This document shows, in pieces, positions 15,809 to 25,211 of a stretch of 64,000 nucleotides of DNA (the stretch's first letter is position 1; every line of letters starts with the position of its first letter). The position numbers and the translations under genes are program-made. The stretch is taken from positions 1,662,501 to 1,726,500 of the forward strand of contig NZ_PYXG01000001.1 in NCBI RefSeq assembly GCF_003043945.1, written 5' to 3'. The notes beneath the pieces are model-generated. The model did no database searches, was not told the origin of the DNA, and saw only the letters and a list, made by a program, of their open reading frames with translations. The DNA comes from Prevotella sp. oral taxon 376. GTDB lineage: Bacteria > Bacteroidota > Bacteroidia > Bacteroidales > Bacteroidaceae.

Positions 15809-17209
15809 TTAATTATTCGCCATGAAAGCCTCTACATCCTTCGGGTGATAGGGTATGCGGTCCTTGCCGATGAAGCGGCAGCCGTCGGCGGTGATGAGCA
15901 GGTCGTCCTCGATGCGTATGCCTCCGAAGTCCTTGTAGGTCTCTATCTGGTCGAAGTTGAGGAATTCGGCACAGTGCCCCGATGCCTTCCAGTTGTCGAT
16001 GAGGGCGGGGATGAAGTAGATGCCCGGCTCGTCGGTAACCACGAATCCCTCTTCGAGGCGCCGCCCCATGCGGAGGGCGTTGGTGCCGAACTGGTCGAGG
16101 ATGGGGCGGGTCTGCTCGTCGAAGCCCACATTGATCTGGTCGAGCCCCTCCATGTCGTGCACATCCATGCCCATCATGTGCCCCAGTCCGTGGGGCAGGA
16201 ACAGGGCGTGCGCGCCGGCGCTGAGCGCCTCGTCGGTGTCGCCTTTCGCCAGTCCGAGCTCTTTCAGGCGGTCGAACATCATCCGGCAGACGGCAAAGTG
16301 CACATCCATATACTTCACGCCGGGCCGCGCCACTTGCAGTGCGTGGTCGTGGCAGGCCTCCACGATGGAGTATATCTCGAGCTGCCGCTGGCTGTATCGG
16401 CCGTTCACGGGATAGGTGCGGGTGTTGTCGGAGCAGTAGTTGTTCACGGTCTCGGCTCCCGCGTCGCACAAGGCGAGCCGTCCGTCCTCGAGTTTTGCCA
16501 TCGAGGGGCTGCCGTGCATGATTTCCCCGTGCTGCGAGAAGATGGTGGCGAAGCTCACCTGTGCCCCGTAGGAATGGGCCACTCCGTCCACTTGTCCGCC
16601 GATGTATTTCTCCGTTACGCCGGGCTTGGTCAGTCGCATGGCCGTGGTGTGCATCTTGTAGCCTATCTCCGCGGCGCGCTCCAGTTCCTCTATCTCCTCG
16701 GGGGTTTTCACGGAACGCATCTTCACCACGGCCTTGATGAGCGCCATGGAGGCGCTGGCCTTCTGCCGGTCGGGGTGGATGCCCGTCAGGTCGAAGAGCT
16801 GCAGCTTGTTGTCGTAGCGGTAAGGGTTCAGGTAGTGCACCGTGCGCCCTTTGGCCTTGGCCTCGTCGAAGATGTCCCGCAGCTGCCTCATCGGAGCCGT
16901 GTGCCCCACGCCCACCGAGGCGGCGAGGTCTCGCACGCTGTCCACGGAGCCGTACCACACGATGTCCTCGATGTCGATGTCGTCGCCCACTAGGGTCTCC
17001 CGGTCGGCGTCGATGTCGATGACGCCTGCCAGGCCGTCTCTCTGGATTCCGAAGAAATACAGGAAACTGGAGTCCTGGCGGAAGGGATAATACGCGTTGT
17101 TGGGGTAGTTGCAGGGCGACTCGTTGTTTCCCAAAAGCACGATAATGCCGCTGCCGACGAGCCTCTTGAGCTCTTTGCGGCGCTGGATATAGGTCTCTTT
17201 GCTGAACAT
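15809..17209 (-). CDS. pepP: Aminopeptidase P (M24 family)
   Basis: A 466-residue cytoplasmic metallopeptidase that removes N-terminal residues preceding proline. The five metal ligands are visible in order: Asp in LCDAGAE, Asp in SDNTRTYP, His in LPHGLGHMMGMDVHD, Glu in VTDEPGIYF and Glu in GGIRIEDDLLIT. The N-terminal domain (NNESPCNYPNNAYYPFRQDS) is typical. First gene of a two-gene peptidase operon, transcribed away from the patatin gene. Confidence 0.93.
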   Translation of the reverse strand: MFSKETYIQRRKELKRLVGSGIIVLLGNNESPCNYPNNAYYPFRQDSSFLYFFGIQRDGLAGVIDIDADRETLVGDDIDIEDIVWYGSVDSVRDLAASVGVGHTAPMRQLRDIFDEAKAKGRTVHYLNPYRYDNKLQLFDLTGIHPDRQKASASMALIKAVVKMRSVKTPEEIEELERAAEIGYKMHTTAMRLTKPGVTEKYIGGQVDGVAHSYGAQVSFATIFSQHGEIMHGSPSMAKLEDGRLALCDAGAETVNNYCSDNTRTYPVNGRYSQRQLEIYSIVEACHDHALQVARPGVKYMDVHFAVCRMMFDRLKELGLAKGDTDEALSAGAHALFLPHGLGHMMGMDVHDMEGLDQINVGFDEQTRPILDQFGTNALRMGRRLEEGFVVTDEPGIYFIPALIDNWKASGHCAEFLNFDQIETYKDFGGIRIEDDLLITADGCRFIGKDRIPYHPKDVEAFMANN

Positions 17210-17237
17210 TTTTGGAGTTTTTAGTATTTATCTGTCG

Positions 17238-17245
17238 CAAAGTTA
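17238..17245 (-). promoter_or_regulatory. Possible -7 box for pepP
   Basis: The minus strand reads TAACTTTG, 28 nt before the pepP ATG. No good -33 element. Confidence 0.45.
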
Positions 17246-17267
17246 GCAAAAATAAAAGAGAAATGAG

Positions 17268-17275
17268 TAACTTTG
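17268..17275 (+). promoter_or_regulatory. Possible -7 box for the patatin gene
   Basis: TAACTTTG, 21 nt before the ATG at 17297. It faces away from the pepP box, with 22 bp between the two. Confidence 0.45.
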
Positions 17276-17296
17276 GGGACAAATTTATCTGTACAC

Positions 17297-18154
17297 ATGC
17301 AAATTGATTCAAATACGGGGCTGGTGCTTGAGGGGGGAGGCATGCGGGGCGTGTTCACGAGCGGCGTGCTGGATGCCTTCATGAAATACGGCCTCTACTT
17401 TCCCTATGTGGTGGCCGTCTCCGCCGGGGCGTGCAACGGCATGTCCTATATCAGCCGACAGCCGCGCCGGGCCCGCATCTCCAACATCGACTATCTGGCG
17501 CGCTACGATTACATCGGGCTGCGCCATCTGGTAACGCAGGGGTGCATCTTCGACCAGAAGCTGCTCTACGACAAGTTTCCCAACGAGTTCATCCCCTTCG
17601 ACTTCGACACCTTTTTCCGCTATTCCGACCACTTCGAGATGGTAACCACCAACTGTCTCACGGGGCGGGCGATGTATCTCCACGAGTCGCACGACCGACA
17701 GAAAGCTCTCGACATCGTGCGCGCCTCTAGCAGTTTGCCCTATGTGAGCAAGATTGTCCGGGTAGACGGCATCCCGATGCTCGACGGCGGCATCGTGGAC
17801 TCCATACCCGTGCTCCGCGCCATGGAGACGGGGCATCCGAAGAATGTGCTGGTGCTCACGCGCAATCGGGGCTATCGCAGCGAGGGCAGGGACATCCGCG
17901 TTCCCCACTTCGTCTATAAGAACTATCCCCGCCTGCGGGTGGCGCTGAGCCGCCGCGTCAGGGCCTACAACGACCAGCTCGACCTCGTTGACCGGCTCGA
18001 ACGGTCGGGGCAGGTGGTCTGCATCCGGCCCGAGCGGCCCGTGGAGGTGGGCCGGATAGAGAAGGATGTGGCGAAGCTGGAAGCCCTCTACGAGGAGGGC
18101 TATGCGCTCGGCGAGGCTTTCTGCGGGGAGCGGATGCCGCGGGCGGGGGGATGA
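17297..18154 (+). CDS. Patatin-like phospholipase
   Basis: A 285-residue lipid acyl hydrolase. The oxyanion loop is GGGMRG (13-18), the nucleophile Ser42 is in AVSAGACNG (the usual first Gly of GxSxG is Ala), and the partner Asp163 is in LDGGIVDSIP. The family hydrolyses phospholipids or other acyl esters. The start is placed at the ATG at 17297; a TTG 24 nt upstream is in frame but lies inside the -7 box. No signal peptide is seen, so it is probably cytoplasmic. Confidence 0.9.
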   Translation: MQIDSNTGLVLEGGGMRGVFTSGVLDAFMKYGLYFPYVVAVSAGACNGMSYISRQPRRARISNIDYLARYDYIGLRHLVTQGCIFDQKLLYDKFPNEFIPFDFDTFFRYSDHFEMVTTNCLTGRAMYLHESHDRQKALDIVRASSSLPYVSKIVRVDGIPMLDGGIVDSIPVLRAMETGHPKNVLVLTRNRGYRSEGRDIRVPHFVYKNYPRLRVALSRRVRAYNDQLDLVDRLERSGQVVCIRPERPVEVGRIEKDVAKLEALYEEGYALGEAFCGERMPRAGG

Positions 18155-18261
18155 GGAATCTCCGTGGGGGCATGCCTCGCCCTGCCCCTGACGCCTCATG
18201 AACGGAATCCGGATAAGAGGGCGGGGCGTGGTCGTTCACCCCCTGATAGGGAGCAGCTTTC

Positions 18262-18344
18262 CTTTCAGCGGCCTTTTGCTCGCCTTTTAGCCGTTAGAAG
18301 GAACGCTTCTAACGGCTAAAAGGACGGCTTTTAACGGCTAAAAG
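18262..18344. repeat. 22-bp-period palindromic array, four units
   Basis: Cores at 18262, 18284, 18306 and 18328: CTTTCAGCGGCCTTTTG, CTTTTAGCCGTTAGAAG, CTTCTAACGGCTAAAAG and CTTTTAACGGCTAAAAG, with spacers CTCGC, GAACG and GACGG. Cores occur in both orientations. It lies between two convergent genes. Confidence 0.95.
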
Positions 18345-18377
18345 GAATGCTGCCCGCAACCTGCTGATTATCAGTGC

Positions 18378-19043
18378 TTATTCTTCTGCCGGCTCTGTCG
18401 TGCCGGGCTCGTCTGCGGGCGTCTCCCCGAGGGGCTGTTCCCCATGGTCCCCGGCTGTGGCTTCGGCGGCCACGGCCTCGTCTATGGCGTATTTCTGCGA
18501 GGGGCCGTACTTGTTTTCTTCCACATCGCTGTCGAAGAGGGTGAGGAGGAAGATGTAGAGGGCGAGCACGGCGTAGGCGGCGAGGAGGAGTACGGCGATG
18601 GCCGTGATGGCCATGGACTCTCCCCGGGTGATGGCTCCGGCGGCGAGGAAGATGAAGCCGACGATACCCAGCAGGTAGGTCGCTCCTATGAGCCAGCCGC
18701 TGTGGCCGGTGTCGTGCAGTCGGCGGAAGGTGAGGGCGAGCATCAGTATCCATGCCACTACTCCCCAGGCGCAGACGATGGCGTAGGTGGCGAAGAGGCC
18801 TCCCACGACGATGCTGTCGGGCCTGGTGAGGGCGGCGAAGCCGGCCGTTCCGGCTCCCACGAGCATGGCGAGGATGTAGACCACGATGGTGATGAGATAG
18901 AGGCCGACGGCTGTCCACCAGTATTCCGACCGGCGGGCGCGGCCCTTGAAGTTGAGGATGTTACGGAACGCGAGCCTCAGGGCTTCGGTGAACTCTACCG
19001 GGCGGTTGCACCGGGTAGGTTTGTTGCTTGTGTAGATGTTCAT
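18378..19043 (-). CDS. DUF805 family membrane protein
   Basis: A 221-residue inner-membrane protein starting at MNIYTSNKPTRCNRPVEFTE. The family marker FKGRARRSEYWW precedes several hydrophobic helices, with RRLHDTGHSGWLIG in the middle. After the last helix the tail is acidic and Glu/Ala/Pro rich (TPADEPGTTEPAEE). DUF805 proteins have no established function. It starts 35 nt after the trmD stop and probably shares its transcript. Confidence 0.85.
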   Translation of the reverse strand: MNIYTSNKPTRCNRPVEFTEALRLAFRNILNFKGRARRSEYWWTAVGLYLITIVVYILAMLVGAGTAGFAALTRPDSIVVGGLFATYAIVCAWGVVAWILMLALTFRRLHDTGHSGWLIGATYLLGIVGFIFLAAGAITRGESMAITAIAVLLLAAYAVLALYIFLLTLFDSDVEENKYGPSQKYAIDEAVAAEATAGDHGEQPLGETPADEPGTTEPAEE

Positions 19044-19078
19044 ATTTTGTGTAAATTTAGGTTGGGTTCCTCTTGGGG

Positions 19079-19759
19079 TCATATTCCCTTGAGCAGGTCG
19101 GGCCGCAGCCGTCGGGTGCGCTCCAGGCTCTGCTCCATTTCCCACTCTTTGATTTTCGCCTCGTTGCCGCTCAGCAGGATGTCGGGCACGCGCCAGCCCT
19201 TGTAGTCGGCGGGGCGGGTGTAGATGGGCGCGGAGAGCATGTCGTCCTGGAAGCAGTCGGAGAGTGCGCTCTGCTCGTCGCTGATCACTCCCGGCACGAT
19301 TCGCACCACGGCGTCGGCGATGAGGGCGGCCGCCAGTTCACCGCCCGTGAGCACATAGTCGCCCACGGATATCTCGCGGGTAATGAGGTGGTCGCGCACG
19401 CGCTGGTCGACGCCCTTGTAGTGTCCGCAGAGGATGATGAGATTGCCCCGCAGCGAGAGGTCGTTGGCCATGTGCTGGTCGAACTTCTCGCCGTCGGGCG
19501 AGGTGAAGATGACCTCGTCGTAGTCTCGCTTAGCTTTGAGGGCGCTGATGCAGCGGTCTATGGGCTCTACCTGCATGACCATTCCGGCGAAGCCCCCGTA
19601 GGGGTAGTCGTCCACGCGGCGCCACTTGTCGGGCGTGTAGTCGCGCAGGTTGTGCAGGCAGATTTCGGCCAGCCCTTTCTTCTGCGCTCGGGCCAGAATC
19701 GACTCGTTGACGAATCCCTCGAGCATTTCCGGCAATACGGTGATAATGTCTATTCTCAT
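19079..19759 (-). CDS. trmD: tRNA (guanine37-N1)-methyltransferase
   Basis: A 226-residue SPOUT methyltransferase that makes m1G37 in tRNA and prevents frameshifting. The knot region is clear: [12 protein letters not shown] and [14 protein letters not shown]. The start is [12 protein letters not shown] at 19759; the frame extends upstream, but the promoter lies there. Length is close to the family norm. Confidence 0.96.
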   Translation of the reverse strand: MRIDIITVLPEMLEGFVNESILARAQKKGLAEICLHNLRDYTPDKWRRVDDYPYGGFAGMVMQVEPIDRCISALKAKRDYDEVIFTSPDGEKFDQHMANDLSLRGNLIILCGHYKGVDQRVRDHLITREISVGDYVLTGGELAAALIADAVVRIVPGVISDEQSALSDCFQDDMLSAPIYTRPADYKGWRVPDILLSGNEAKIKEWEMEQSLERTRRLRPDLLKGI

Positions 19760-19770
19760 GACTGCTGTTG

Positions 19771-19801
19771 CAAATATAGTGAAAATGACAGAAATAAACA
19801 A
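19771..19801 (-). promoter_or_regulatory. Bacteroidetes-type promoter of trmD
   Basis: On the minus strand, TTG (19799-19801) and TATATTTG (19771-19778) are 20 nt apart. The leader would be under 15 nt. Confidence 0.7.
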
Positions 19802-19908
19802 GAAAGAATCGTTTTTTCTGCTTCTCCGGGTAAGCTCAGCATGTTTCCGCCCATGGCGAAAATGGGATAAAATTCCCGCTGACAGGCCGCCGTTTCACAT
19901 ATTTTATA

Positions 19909-19916
19909 TATCTTTG
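19909..19916 (+). promoter_or_regulatory. -7 box of the DUF5020 gene
   Basis: TATCTTTG, 30 nt before the ATG. No clear -33 TTG. Confidence 0.5.
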
Positions 19917-19946
19917 TGCTCGATTTATAAACAATAAACACGAATC

Positions 19947-20693
19947 ATGAAAAGATTTCTAAGCCTTTCGGCGGCACTCATCGTGTGCTCGCTGACCTTT
20001 GCCCAGAACATTCAGTTGCACTACGACCTCGGCCGGCTGCTCCACGACGAGCTGTCGTCACGGACGGATGTAACCACCACCGTCGAGATGTTCAAGCCCG
20101 ACCGTTGGGGCAGCACTTATTTCTTCGTCGACATCGACTATAAGGGCGACGGCGTGATGGGCGCCTACTGGGAGGTGAGCCGCGAGTTCAACCTCACGAA
20201 GAACAAGCGGTTCGCCGCCCACATCGAGTACAACGGCGGCCTCACCAGCGGCCATGCGGCCGACTCCTACTATGCGAACCGGTTCCAGCATGTGGCCCTG
20301 CTCGGCGGCGCGTGGAACTGGCACAGCGCCGATTTCTCGAAAACATTCTCCGTGCAGGCCATGTATCGCTATGCCTTCAAGAACGGGCACACGGGCGCGC
20401 GGCCGTTCAGCGGCTTCCAGCTCACCGAGGTGTGGGGCGTCAACTTCGCCCGTGGGCTCTGCACCTTCAGTGGTTTCTGCGATATGTGGTACGACCGCGG
20501 CGTGCGCGGCAATCTCATCGTCGTGAGCGAGCCGCAGTTTTGGTTCAACCTGGGTGCCCTCAAGGGTTGGCGGGGCGTGAACCTCAGCCTGGGCTCGGAG
20601 GTGGAGATTTCCAATAATTTTGTGTGGAACGAGCGGGGGGAGAACGACAAGTTCTATGCCATTCCGACCCTCGCGGCGAAGTGGACATTCTGA
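19947..20693 (+). CDS. DUF5020 family outer-membrane protein
   Basis: A 248-residue exported protein. Signal peptide MKRFLSLSAALIVCSLTFAQ, then alternating aromatic beta-strands (NIQLHYDLGR, STYFFVDIDYK, FNLGALKGWRGVNLSLGSEV) and a final KWTF typical of a barrel end. It fits DUF5020, a Bacteroidales family related to nucleoside-channel-like (Tsx) barrels. The transport substrate is unknown. Confidence 0.85.
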   Translation: MKRFLSLSAALIVCSLTFAQNIQLHYDLGRLLHDELSSRTDVTTTVEMFKPDRWGSTYFFVDIDYKGDGVMGAYWEVSREFNLTKNKRFAAHIEYNGGLTSGHAADSYYANRFQHVALLGGAWNWHSADFSKTFSVQAMYRYAFKNGHTGARPFSGFQLTEVWGVNFARGLCTFSGFCDMWYDRGVRGNLIVVSEPQFWFNLGALKGWRGVNLSLGSEVEISNNFVWNERGENDKFYAIPTLAAKWTF

Positions 20694-20733
20694 CGCGAAG
20701 GGAAGTAAAGCCGTTGAGCGTGTAAGGAATAAG

Positions 20734-20776
20734 GAGTAACATCTCTCCCCGGGAGAGCCGGGGAGAGGCGTTACTT
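20734..20776. terminator. Hairpin between convergent DUF5020 and ligase genes
   Basis: CTCTCCCCGG pairs perfectly with CCGGGGAGAG around GAGAG; AGTAAC and GTTACT extend the stem outward after a small internal loop. T-tracts are weak. Its core resembles the G/C-rich hairpin repeats found elsewhere in the window. Confidence 0.6.
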
Positions 20777-22756
20777 CTCCTTCCCTTCCCCGAATTTCTC
20801 GATAAACTCCGCTTCGGAGATGATGGGCGTGCCGAGCTGGCGCGCCTTTTGGTTCTTGCCGCTGGTGGAGTTTGCATCATTGTTGATCAGGTAGTCGGTG
20901 GCCTTGCTTACCGAGCCGGTAACCTTGCCGCCCTGACTCTCGATGTAGGCCTTCAGCTCCTCCCGGTTCTTATATTGGTAGACATCGCCCGTAACGACGA
21001 AGGTGAGTCCGGCGCAGCGGGCTCCCGTCGGCGAGGCCTGTTCCTGCCGCAGTTCCAGCTCGCCGAGCAGACGGCGCAGCATGGCCGTGTTGCGCCCGTC
21101 CTGACACCAGCGGACGAACGACGCCGACTTCTCCGGGCCGATGCCGTCGATGGTGGCGAAGAAGGCCGGGTCTTGCGCCCGTTCCGCCTCGCCGATGAGT
21201 TCCGTGAGCGGGTAGGCAGCCAGCAGTCGCTTGCACACATCCTGCCCGCACATCGGGATGGTGAGGGCATAGAGCAGCTTGCGGGCTTCCGCCTTGCGCG
21301 AGGACTCCACCGAGCGCAGCAGGTTGTGCACCGATCGCTCGCCAAAGCCTTCCATCCGGGAGAGCTCCGCGGCGTGGTCGCGCAGATGGTAGAGGTCGGT
21401 CGGCTCGCTCACCCAGCCCAGGTTGATGAACTTGGCCAGCGTCTGCTCCGAGATTCCGTCGATGTCCATGCCTTCCTTCGACACGAAGCGCACGAACTTC
21501 TTCAGCTGCCTGGCGGGGCAGTCGGGGTTGGTGCAGCGCAGGGTCTTCGTGCCGCTGGCCTCGCTCACCGCCACCTCCGTGGGCTGCCGGCACACGGGGC
21601 AGTGGCCGGGAATCAGGAACGGGCCCACGGGCTGCGACACGCGGATGACCTTCGGGATGATCTTGTTGGCCTTGATGACGCTCAGCACCGATCCCTTGCC
21701 GCCTATTCCCAGGCGCTCGCACTCGCTGATGTTGCAGAGCGAGGCCCGCCGCACGGTGGTGCCTTCCAGCTCCACGGGGCGGAACACGGCCACGGGATTG
21801 ATGGTGTTGGCGGCGCACGACCACTCGATGTGCTCCAACTGGGTCTCCGCGCTCTCGTCCTGCCACTTGAAGGCGTAGCCCGCCCGTGTGGCGTGGTGCC
21901 CCGTCACGGAGCCCGTCCGGGCATAGGCGGTGTCGTCGTAGGTGATGACGAGCCCGTCTACGGGGTAGGGGCAGACGCGGTGCGTAACCTTCTCTGTCCA
22001 TCGGGCGATGACCTCCTCGATGTGCTCCAGCGTGGGCCGGCCAATGAGCTCGTGCTCCACGGTGTGGAAGCCGTTCTGCTCGAGGAAGTCCATGCGTGCT
22101 CCCCACGAGTCGATGTCGTCGTCGGCATAGACCAGCGTGAACGGTATCCACCGGATGCGGCGCGCCTTCACCTCCTCCGGATCTTTCAGGGTGAGCGAGC
22201 CCGAGGCCAGGTTGCGCGGGTTGGCATACTCCTCCTCGCTCTCCATGTTGAACCGTTCGAAGTCGTCGTAGGAGATGACGGCTTCGCCCCGGATGACGAT
22301 GTGTCCCTGCGAGGGGATGCTCTGCGGGATGCCGCCGATGGCTCGGGCCAGATGGGTGATGTTGGTGCCGGTGTGTCCATTGCCGCGCGTTACCACCTTC
22401 GTGAGCCTCCCGCCGTCGTAGGTGGCCACCAGCGTGAGGCCGTCGAGTTTCCACGAGAGCCACACGGGGCGCCCTTCCGCCCACTTGGCCAGCTCTTCGG
22501 GCTTCTTGGTCTTGGCCAGTGAGAGGGTGGGGAACTCGTGCTCTTCCTTCTGTCCGGCTATGTTATCTTCCGACACCTTGTGGGTGGGGGAGTCGGGGAG
22601 CACGGTGCCCGTTTCCTGTTCCAGCGCCTTCAACTGGTCGAACTTGGCGTCCCACTCATAGTCGGTCATCAGTTCTCCCCGTCCGTTATAGTATGCGTCG
22701 GCGGCCTGATTGAGTTCTGTTATCAGGCTGCGCATGAGTAGCTGTCTGTCTTCCAT
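20771..22756 (-). CDS. ligA: NAD-dependent DNA ligase, divergent
   Basis: A 661-residue ligase. The adenylation Lys is K103 in VWLSWKLDGLTLVATYDGG, where the common form is C-x-P-K-[IL]-D-G. Nucleotide-binding segments VTRGNGHTGTN and NPRNLASGSL, a four-Cys zinc finger (CPVCRQP ... CTNPDCPARQ), HhH repeats and a C-terminal BRCT domain (AGLTFVVTGDVYQYKNREEL) are all present. It seals nicks using NAD+. The N-terminal part is unusual for a housekeeping LigA (see findings). It begins directly after the B3/4 gene, in an operon with murQ. Confidence 0.88.
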   Translation of the reverse strand: MEDRQLLMRSLITELNQAADAYYNGRGELMTDYEWDAKFDQLKALEQETGTVLPDSPTHKVSEDNIAGQKEEHEFPTLSLAKTKKPEELAKWAEGRPVWLSWKLDGLTLVATYDGGRLTKVVTRGNGHTGTNITHLARAIGGIPQSIPSQGHIVIRGEAVISYDDFERFNMESEEEYANPRNLASGSLTLKDPEEVKARRIRWIPFTLVYADDDIDSWGARMDFLEQNGFHTVEHELIGRPTLEHIEEVIARWTEKVTHRVCPYPVDGLVITYDDTAYARTGSVTGHHATRAGYAFKWQDESAETQLEHIEWSCAANTINPVAVFRPVELEGTTVRRASLCNISECERLGIGGKGSVLSVIKANKIIPKVIRVSQPVGPFLIPGHCPVCRQPTEVAVSEASGTKTLRCTNPDCPARQLKKFVRFVSKEGMDIDGISEQTLAKFINLGWVSEPTDLYHLRDHAAELSRMEGFGERSVHNLLRSVESSRKAEARKLLYALTIPMCGQDVCKRLLAAYPLTELIGEAERAQDPAFFATIDGIGPEKSASFVRWCQDGRNTAMLRRLLGELELRQEQASPTGARCAGLTFVVTGDVYQYKNREELKAYIESQGGKVTGSVSKATDYLINNDANSTSGKNQKARQLGTPIISEAEFIEKFGEGKEK

Positions 22757-23422
22757 TTACCTATATATAAAGTATTTGCCTTCTTTTCCCTCGCAATATC
22801 TCTCCGCCAGCCGCAGGATATATTCCGCATTGGCGCGCACACTGGCCTCGTCGCCGTCGTATCCGTTGATGAGCACCAGCAGTCGGGTGGTCGGCAGTTC
22901 TATCTTCGTGCGCTCGTTGTCGGAGGTGGAAGTGCCCACGCCCCCGCGGGCGTCGCGGTATACGGGCAGTCCCTCGATGTTGAGCATACCCCGGCCGATG
23001 CCCTCGTAGGGCTCTCCGGCACGCCCGATGCCCAGGGTGAGCGTGCCGCCCTCGAGCTTGTCGGCGTCGAAGCCTCCGATGCTGTAGCCGAAGCGCATGC
23101 TGGCGAGGTTGACGAGGTCTACGAGCGTGTCTATCCGGTAGAGCGGCTTGCCCTGCAGCAAGCGGCGGATGAGCGCCTCGGAGGCGGGGCGGTAGCGCGA
23201 GGGATCCTTGCCGCAGGCGCGGTAGACGCGCCGCGTGGCCGCTATGCCGGGCATCTGCTTCAGCGTTTCGGTGGTGAGCAAGGCGCGATAGTGTTCGCCG
23301 AGCGCGTCGATTTCCCGCCACAGTCCCCGCGAATGGGGCGTGTTGACGACGACGGCTTCCACGCATGCCCCCACGAACTGCGGGCACACGGATTCTATTT
23401 CCTGTGATACGATGATGTTCAT
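22757..23422 (-). CDS. B3/4 domain protein
   Basis: A 221-residue soluble protein matching the B3/4 domain of the phenylalanyl-tRNA synthetase beta chain (RVYRACGKDPSRYRPASEAL, VDLVNLASMRFGYSIGGFD). Stand-alone B3/4 proteins are thought to bind or edit aminoacyl-tRNA or amino acids, but this is not established. It overlaps murQ by 4 nt and abuts the ligase start with no gap. Confidence 0.85.
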   Translation of the reverse strand: MNIIVSQEIESVCPQFVGACVEAVVVNTPHSRGLWREIDALGEHYRALLTTETLKQMPGIAATRRVYRACGKDPSRYRPASEALIRRLLQGKPLYRIDTLVDLVNLASMRFGYSIGGFDADKLEGGTLTLGIGRAGEPYEGIGRGMLNIEGLPVYRDARGGVGTSTSDNERTKIELPTTRLLVLINGYDGDEASVRANAEYILRLAERYCEGKEGKYFIYR

Positions 23423-24237
23423 AGTCTGCTGATGGCTTGTTCTGCTTTCTTCACGCTGCCGTATTTCCTGAGGAGGAGCTCGGCCTCCCGATAGTCGGCA
23501 TACCGTGGGTTGCGCTCCATGAAGATGCGCACGGCTCGGTCGAGGAGCTTTTGGTTGATGGTCTTGGCGTTCACCATGCGGTTGCCTTCCACCCTTCCGA
23601 GGCGTATCATGCAGGTGGTGCTGATCATGTCGAGCACGAGTTTCTGCGCCGTTCCCCCTTTCATGCGGGTGGAACCGGTAACGAATTCCGGGCCGGTGAG
23701 GACGACGACGGGATAGTCTGACGCCTCGGAGACGGGAGCCCCGGGGTTGCCGACCACGGATCCCGTGGCGATGCCCTCCGCGCGGCAGTGCCGCAGGGTG
23801 GACAGGACGAAAGGCGTGGTGCTGCTGGCGGAGAATCCCACCACGATGTCGCGCGTCGAGATGCCGTGCTCCCGGAGCTGTCGCCAGCCGTCCTCGGTGT
23901 CGTCTTCCTTCGACTCCGTGGTGTTCAGCAGGTCGTCGACGCCGCCGGGAAACACGGCCTGAATCATCCCCGGGGGTGAGGTATAGGTGTTCTGCGCCTC
24001 GATGGTGTCGAGGATGGCGAGCCTTCCGCCCGTGCCGCAGCCGCAGTAGAAGAGCCTCCCGCCTGCCCGCAGCTTCTCCACGATGGCCGTGATGAGCCTC
24101 TCTATCTGGGGCAGCGCCCGTTCCACGGCCTCGGGCACGCCCCGGTTCTCGCGGTTGATGTCCGCGATGAGTTCTCCCACCGACATGCGCTCAAGGTGCT
24201 CGTAGCGGGAGGGTTGCTCCGTGATTCTTTTGTCCAT
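23419..24237 (-). CDS. murQ: N-acetylmuramic acid 6-phosphate etherase
   Basis: A 272-residue SIS-domain enzyme that removes D-lactate from MurNAc-6-phosphate to give GlcNAc-6-phosphate in cell-wall recycling. Visible markers: RLFYCGCGTGGRLAILD, VGFSASSTTPFVL and the family signature EFVTGSTRMKGGTAQKL. The length is slightly below the usual 295-300, mainly at the C-terminus. First gene of the murQ-B3/4-ligase operon. Confidence 0.95.
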   Translation of the reverse strand: MDKRITEQPSRYEHLERMSVGELIADINRENRGVPEAVERALPQIERLITAIVEKLRAGGRLFYCGCGTGGRLAILDTIEAQNTYTSPPGMIQAVFPGGVDDLLNTTESKEDDTEDGWRQLREHGISTRDIVVGFSASSTTPFVLSTLRHCRAEGIATGSVVGNPGAPVSEASDYPVVVLTGPEFVTGSTRMKGGTAQKLVLDMISTTCMIRLGRVEGNRMVNAKTINQKLLDRAVRIFMERNPRYADYREAELLLRKYGSVKKAEQAISRL

Positions 24238-24296
24238 CTCGATGCGAAATTACGAAAATATTCTCAGATTGCCACCGGCACTCCGTGATTTTTTCG

Positions 24297-24304
24297 TATA
24301 TTTG
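24297..24304 (+). promoter_or_regulatory. -7 box of coaW
   Basis: TATATTTG, 20 nt before the ATG. The -33 element is not clear. Confidence 0.5.
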
Positions 24305-24324
24305 CAGACAAAAATTCATAAGCA

Positions 24325-25164
24325 ATGGCAATTGTAATAGGAATCGATGTGGGCATCAGCACCACGAAGATCGTGGGAATCAACGAGGACGGCATCGTCG
24401 TCTCGCCCCTCCGCATCAAGGCTACCGACCCCGTAACCTCGCTCTACGGGGCTTTCGGAAAGTATCTGATAGACAACAAGCTGCATCTCGGCGACATCGA
24501 GAAGGTGATGGTAACGGGCGTAGGCTCGTCGTATATAGACCAGCCCATCTACGGACTGCCCACCGACAAGGCCGAGGAGTTTGTGGCCGACGGACTGGGC
24601 GCACGCTACGAGACCGACCTCGACGACATGATCGTGGTGTCGATGGGCACGGGAACATCGTTCGTGCAGTGCAGAGGCGAGGAGATCCGCCACATCGGGG
24701 GCATCGGCGTGGGGGGAGGCACCCTCACGGGGCTTTCGCGCATCATGCTGAAGACCGACGATGTGCGAACCATCACCACGCTCGCCATGCAGGGCGACCT
24801 GGCCAACATCGACGTGCAGATAGGCGACATCAGTCCCTATCCGCTGCCCGGACTGCCCAAGCACGCCACGGCGAGCCTCTTCGGCAATGCCAAGAGCAAC
24901 GCCTCGCGCGAGGATATTGCCAAGGGAATCATCACCACCGTGCTGCAGACCATCGGTTCGGGCACCATACTCGCCTCGCTCAACTCGGGCATACGCGACT
25001 TCGTGCTGATAGGCAACCTGACGCTGCTGCCCCAGTGCAAGGAGGTGTTCCCGGGACTGGAGAAGCTCTACAAGGTGCACTTCATCATCCCCAAATACTC
25101 GGAGTTCTGCACCGCCATCGGAGCGGCGCTGTGCTATATCAATGGCGTAGGGAGCAAGGAGTAG
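24325..25164 (+). CDS. coaW: Type II pantothenate kinase
   Basis: A 279-residue ASKHA-fold kinase that phosphorylates pantothenate, the first step to coenzyme A. The ATP-binding start is GIDVGISTTKIVGI; SMGTGTSFVQ, GVGGGTLTGLSRI and the C-terminal IGAALCYINGVG are typical. A type II enzyme outside Firmicutes is regular in Bacteroidales. The gene runs divergently from murQ. Confidence 0.92.
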   Translation: MAIVIGIDVGISTTKIVGINEDGIVVSPLRIKATDPVTSLYGAFGKYLIDNKLHLGDIEKVMVTGVGSSYIDQPIYGLPTDKAEEFVADGLGARYETDLDDMIVVSMGTGTSFVQCRGEEIRHIGGIGVGGGTLTGLSRIMLKTDDVRTITTLAMQGDLANIDVQIGDISPYPLPGLPKHATASLFGNAKSNASREDIAKGIITTVLQTIGSGTILASLNSGIRDFVLIGNLTLLPQCKEVFPGLEKLYKVHFIIPKYSEFCTAIGAALCYINGVGSKE

Positions 25165-25211
25165 GGAGCGAAGGATGCTGGCGTGGGGACAGTAGTGGGC
25201 AGGCGGTTTTC

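Noticed and set aside
17273..17296. TTG start giving an eight-residue longer patatin
   Set aside because: The TTG lies in the -7 box TAACTTTG; the ATG at 17297 fits the family start.
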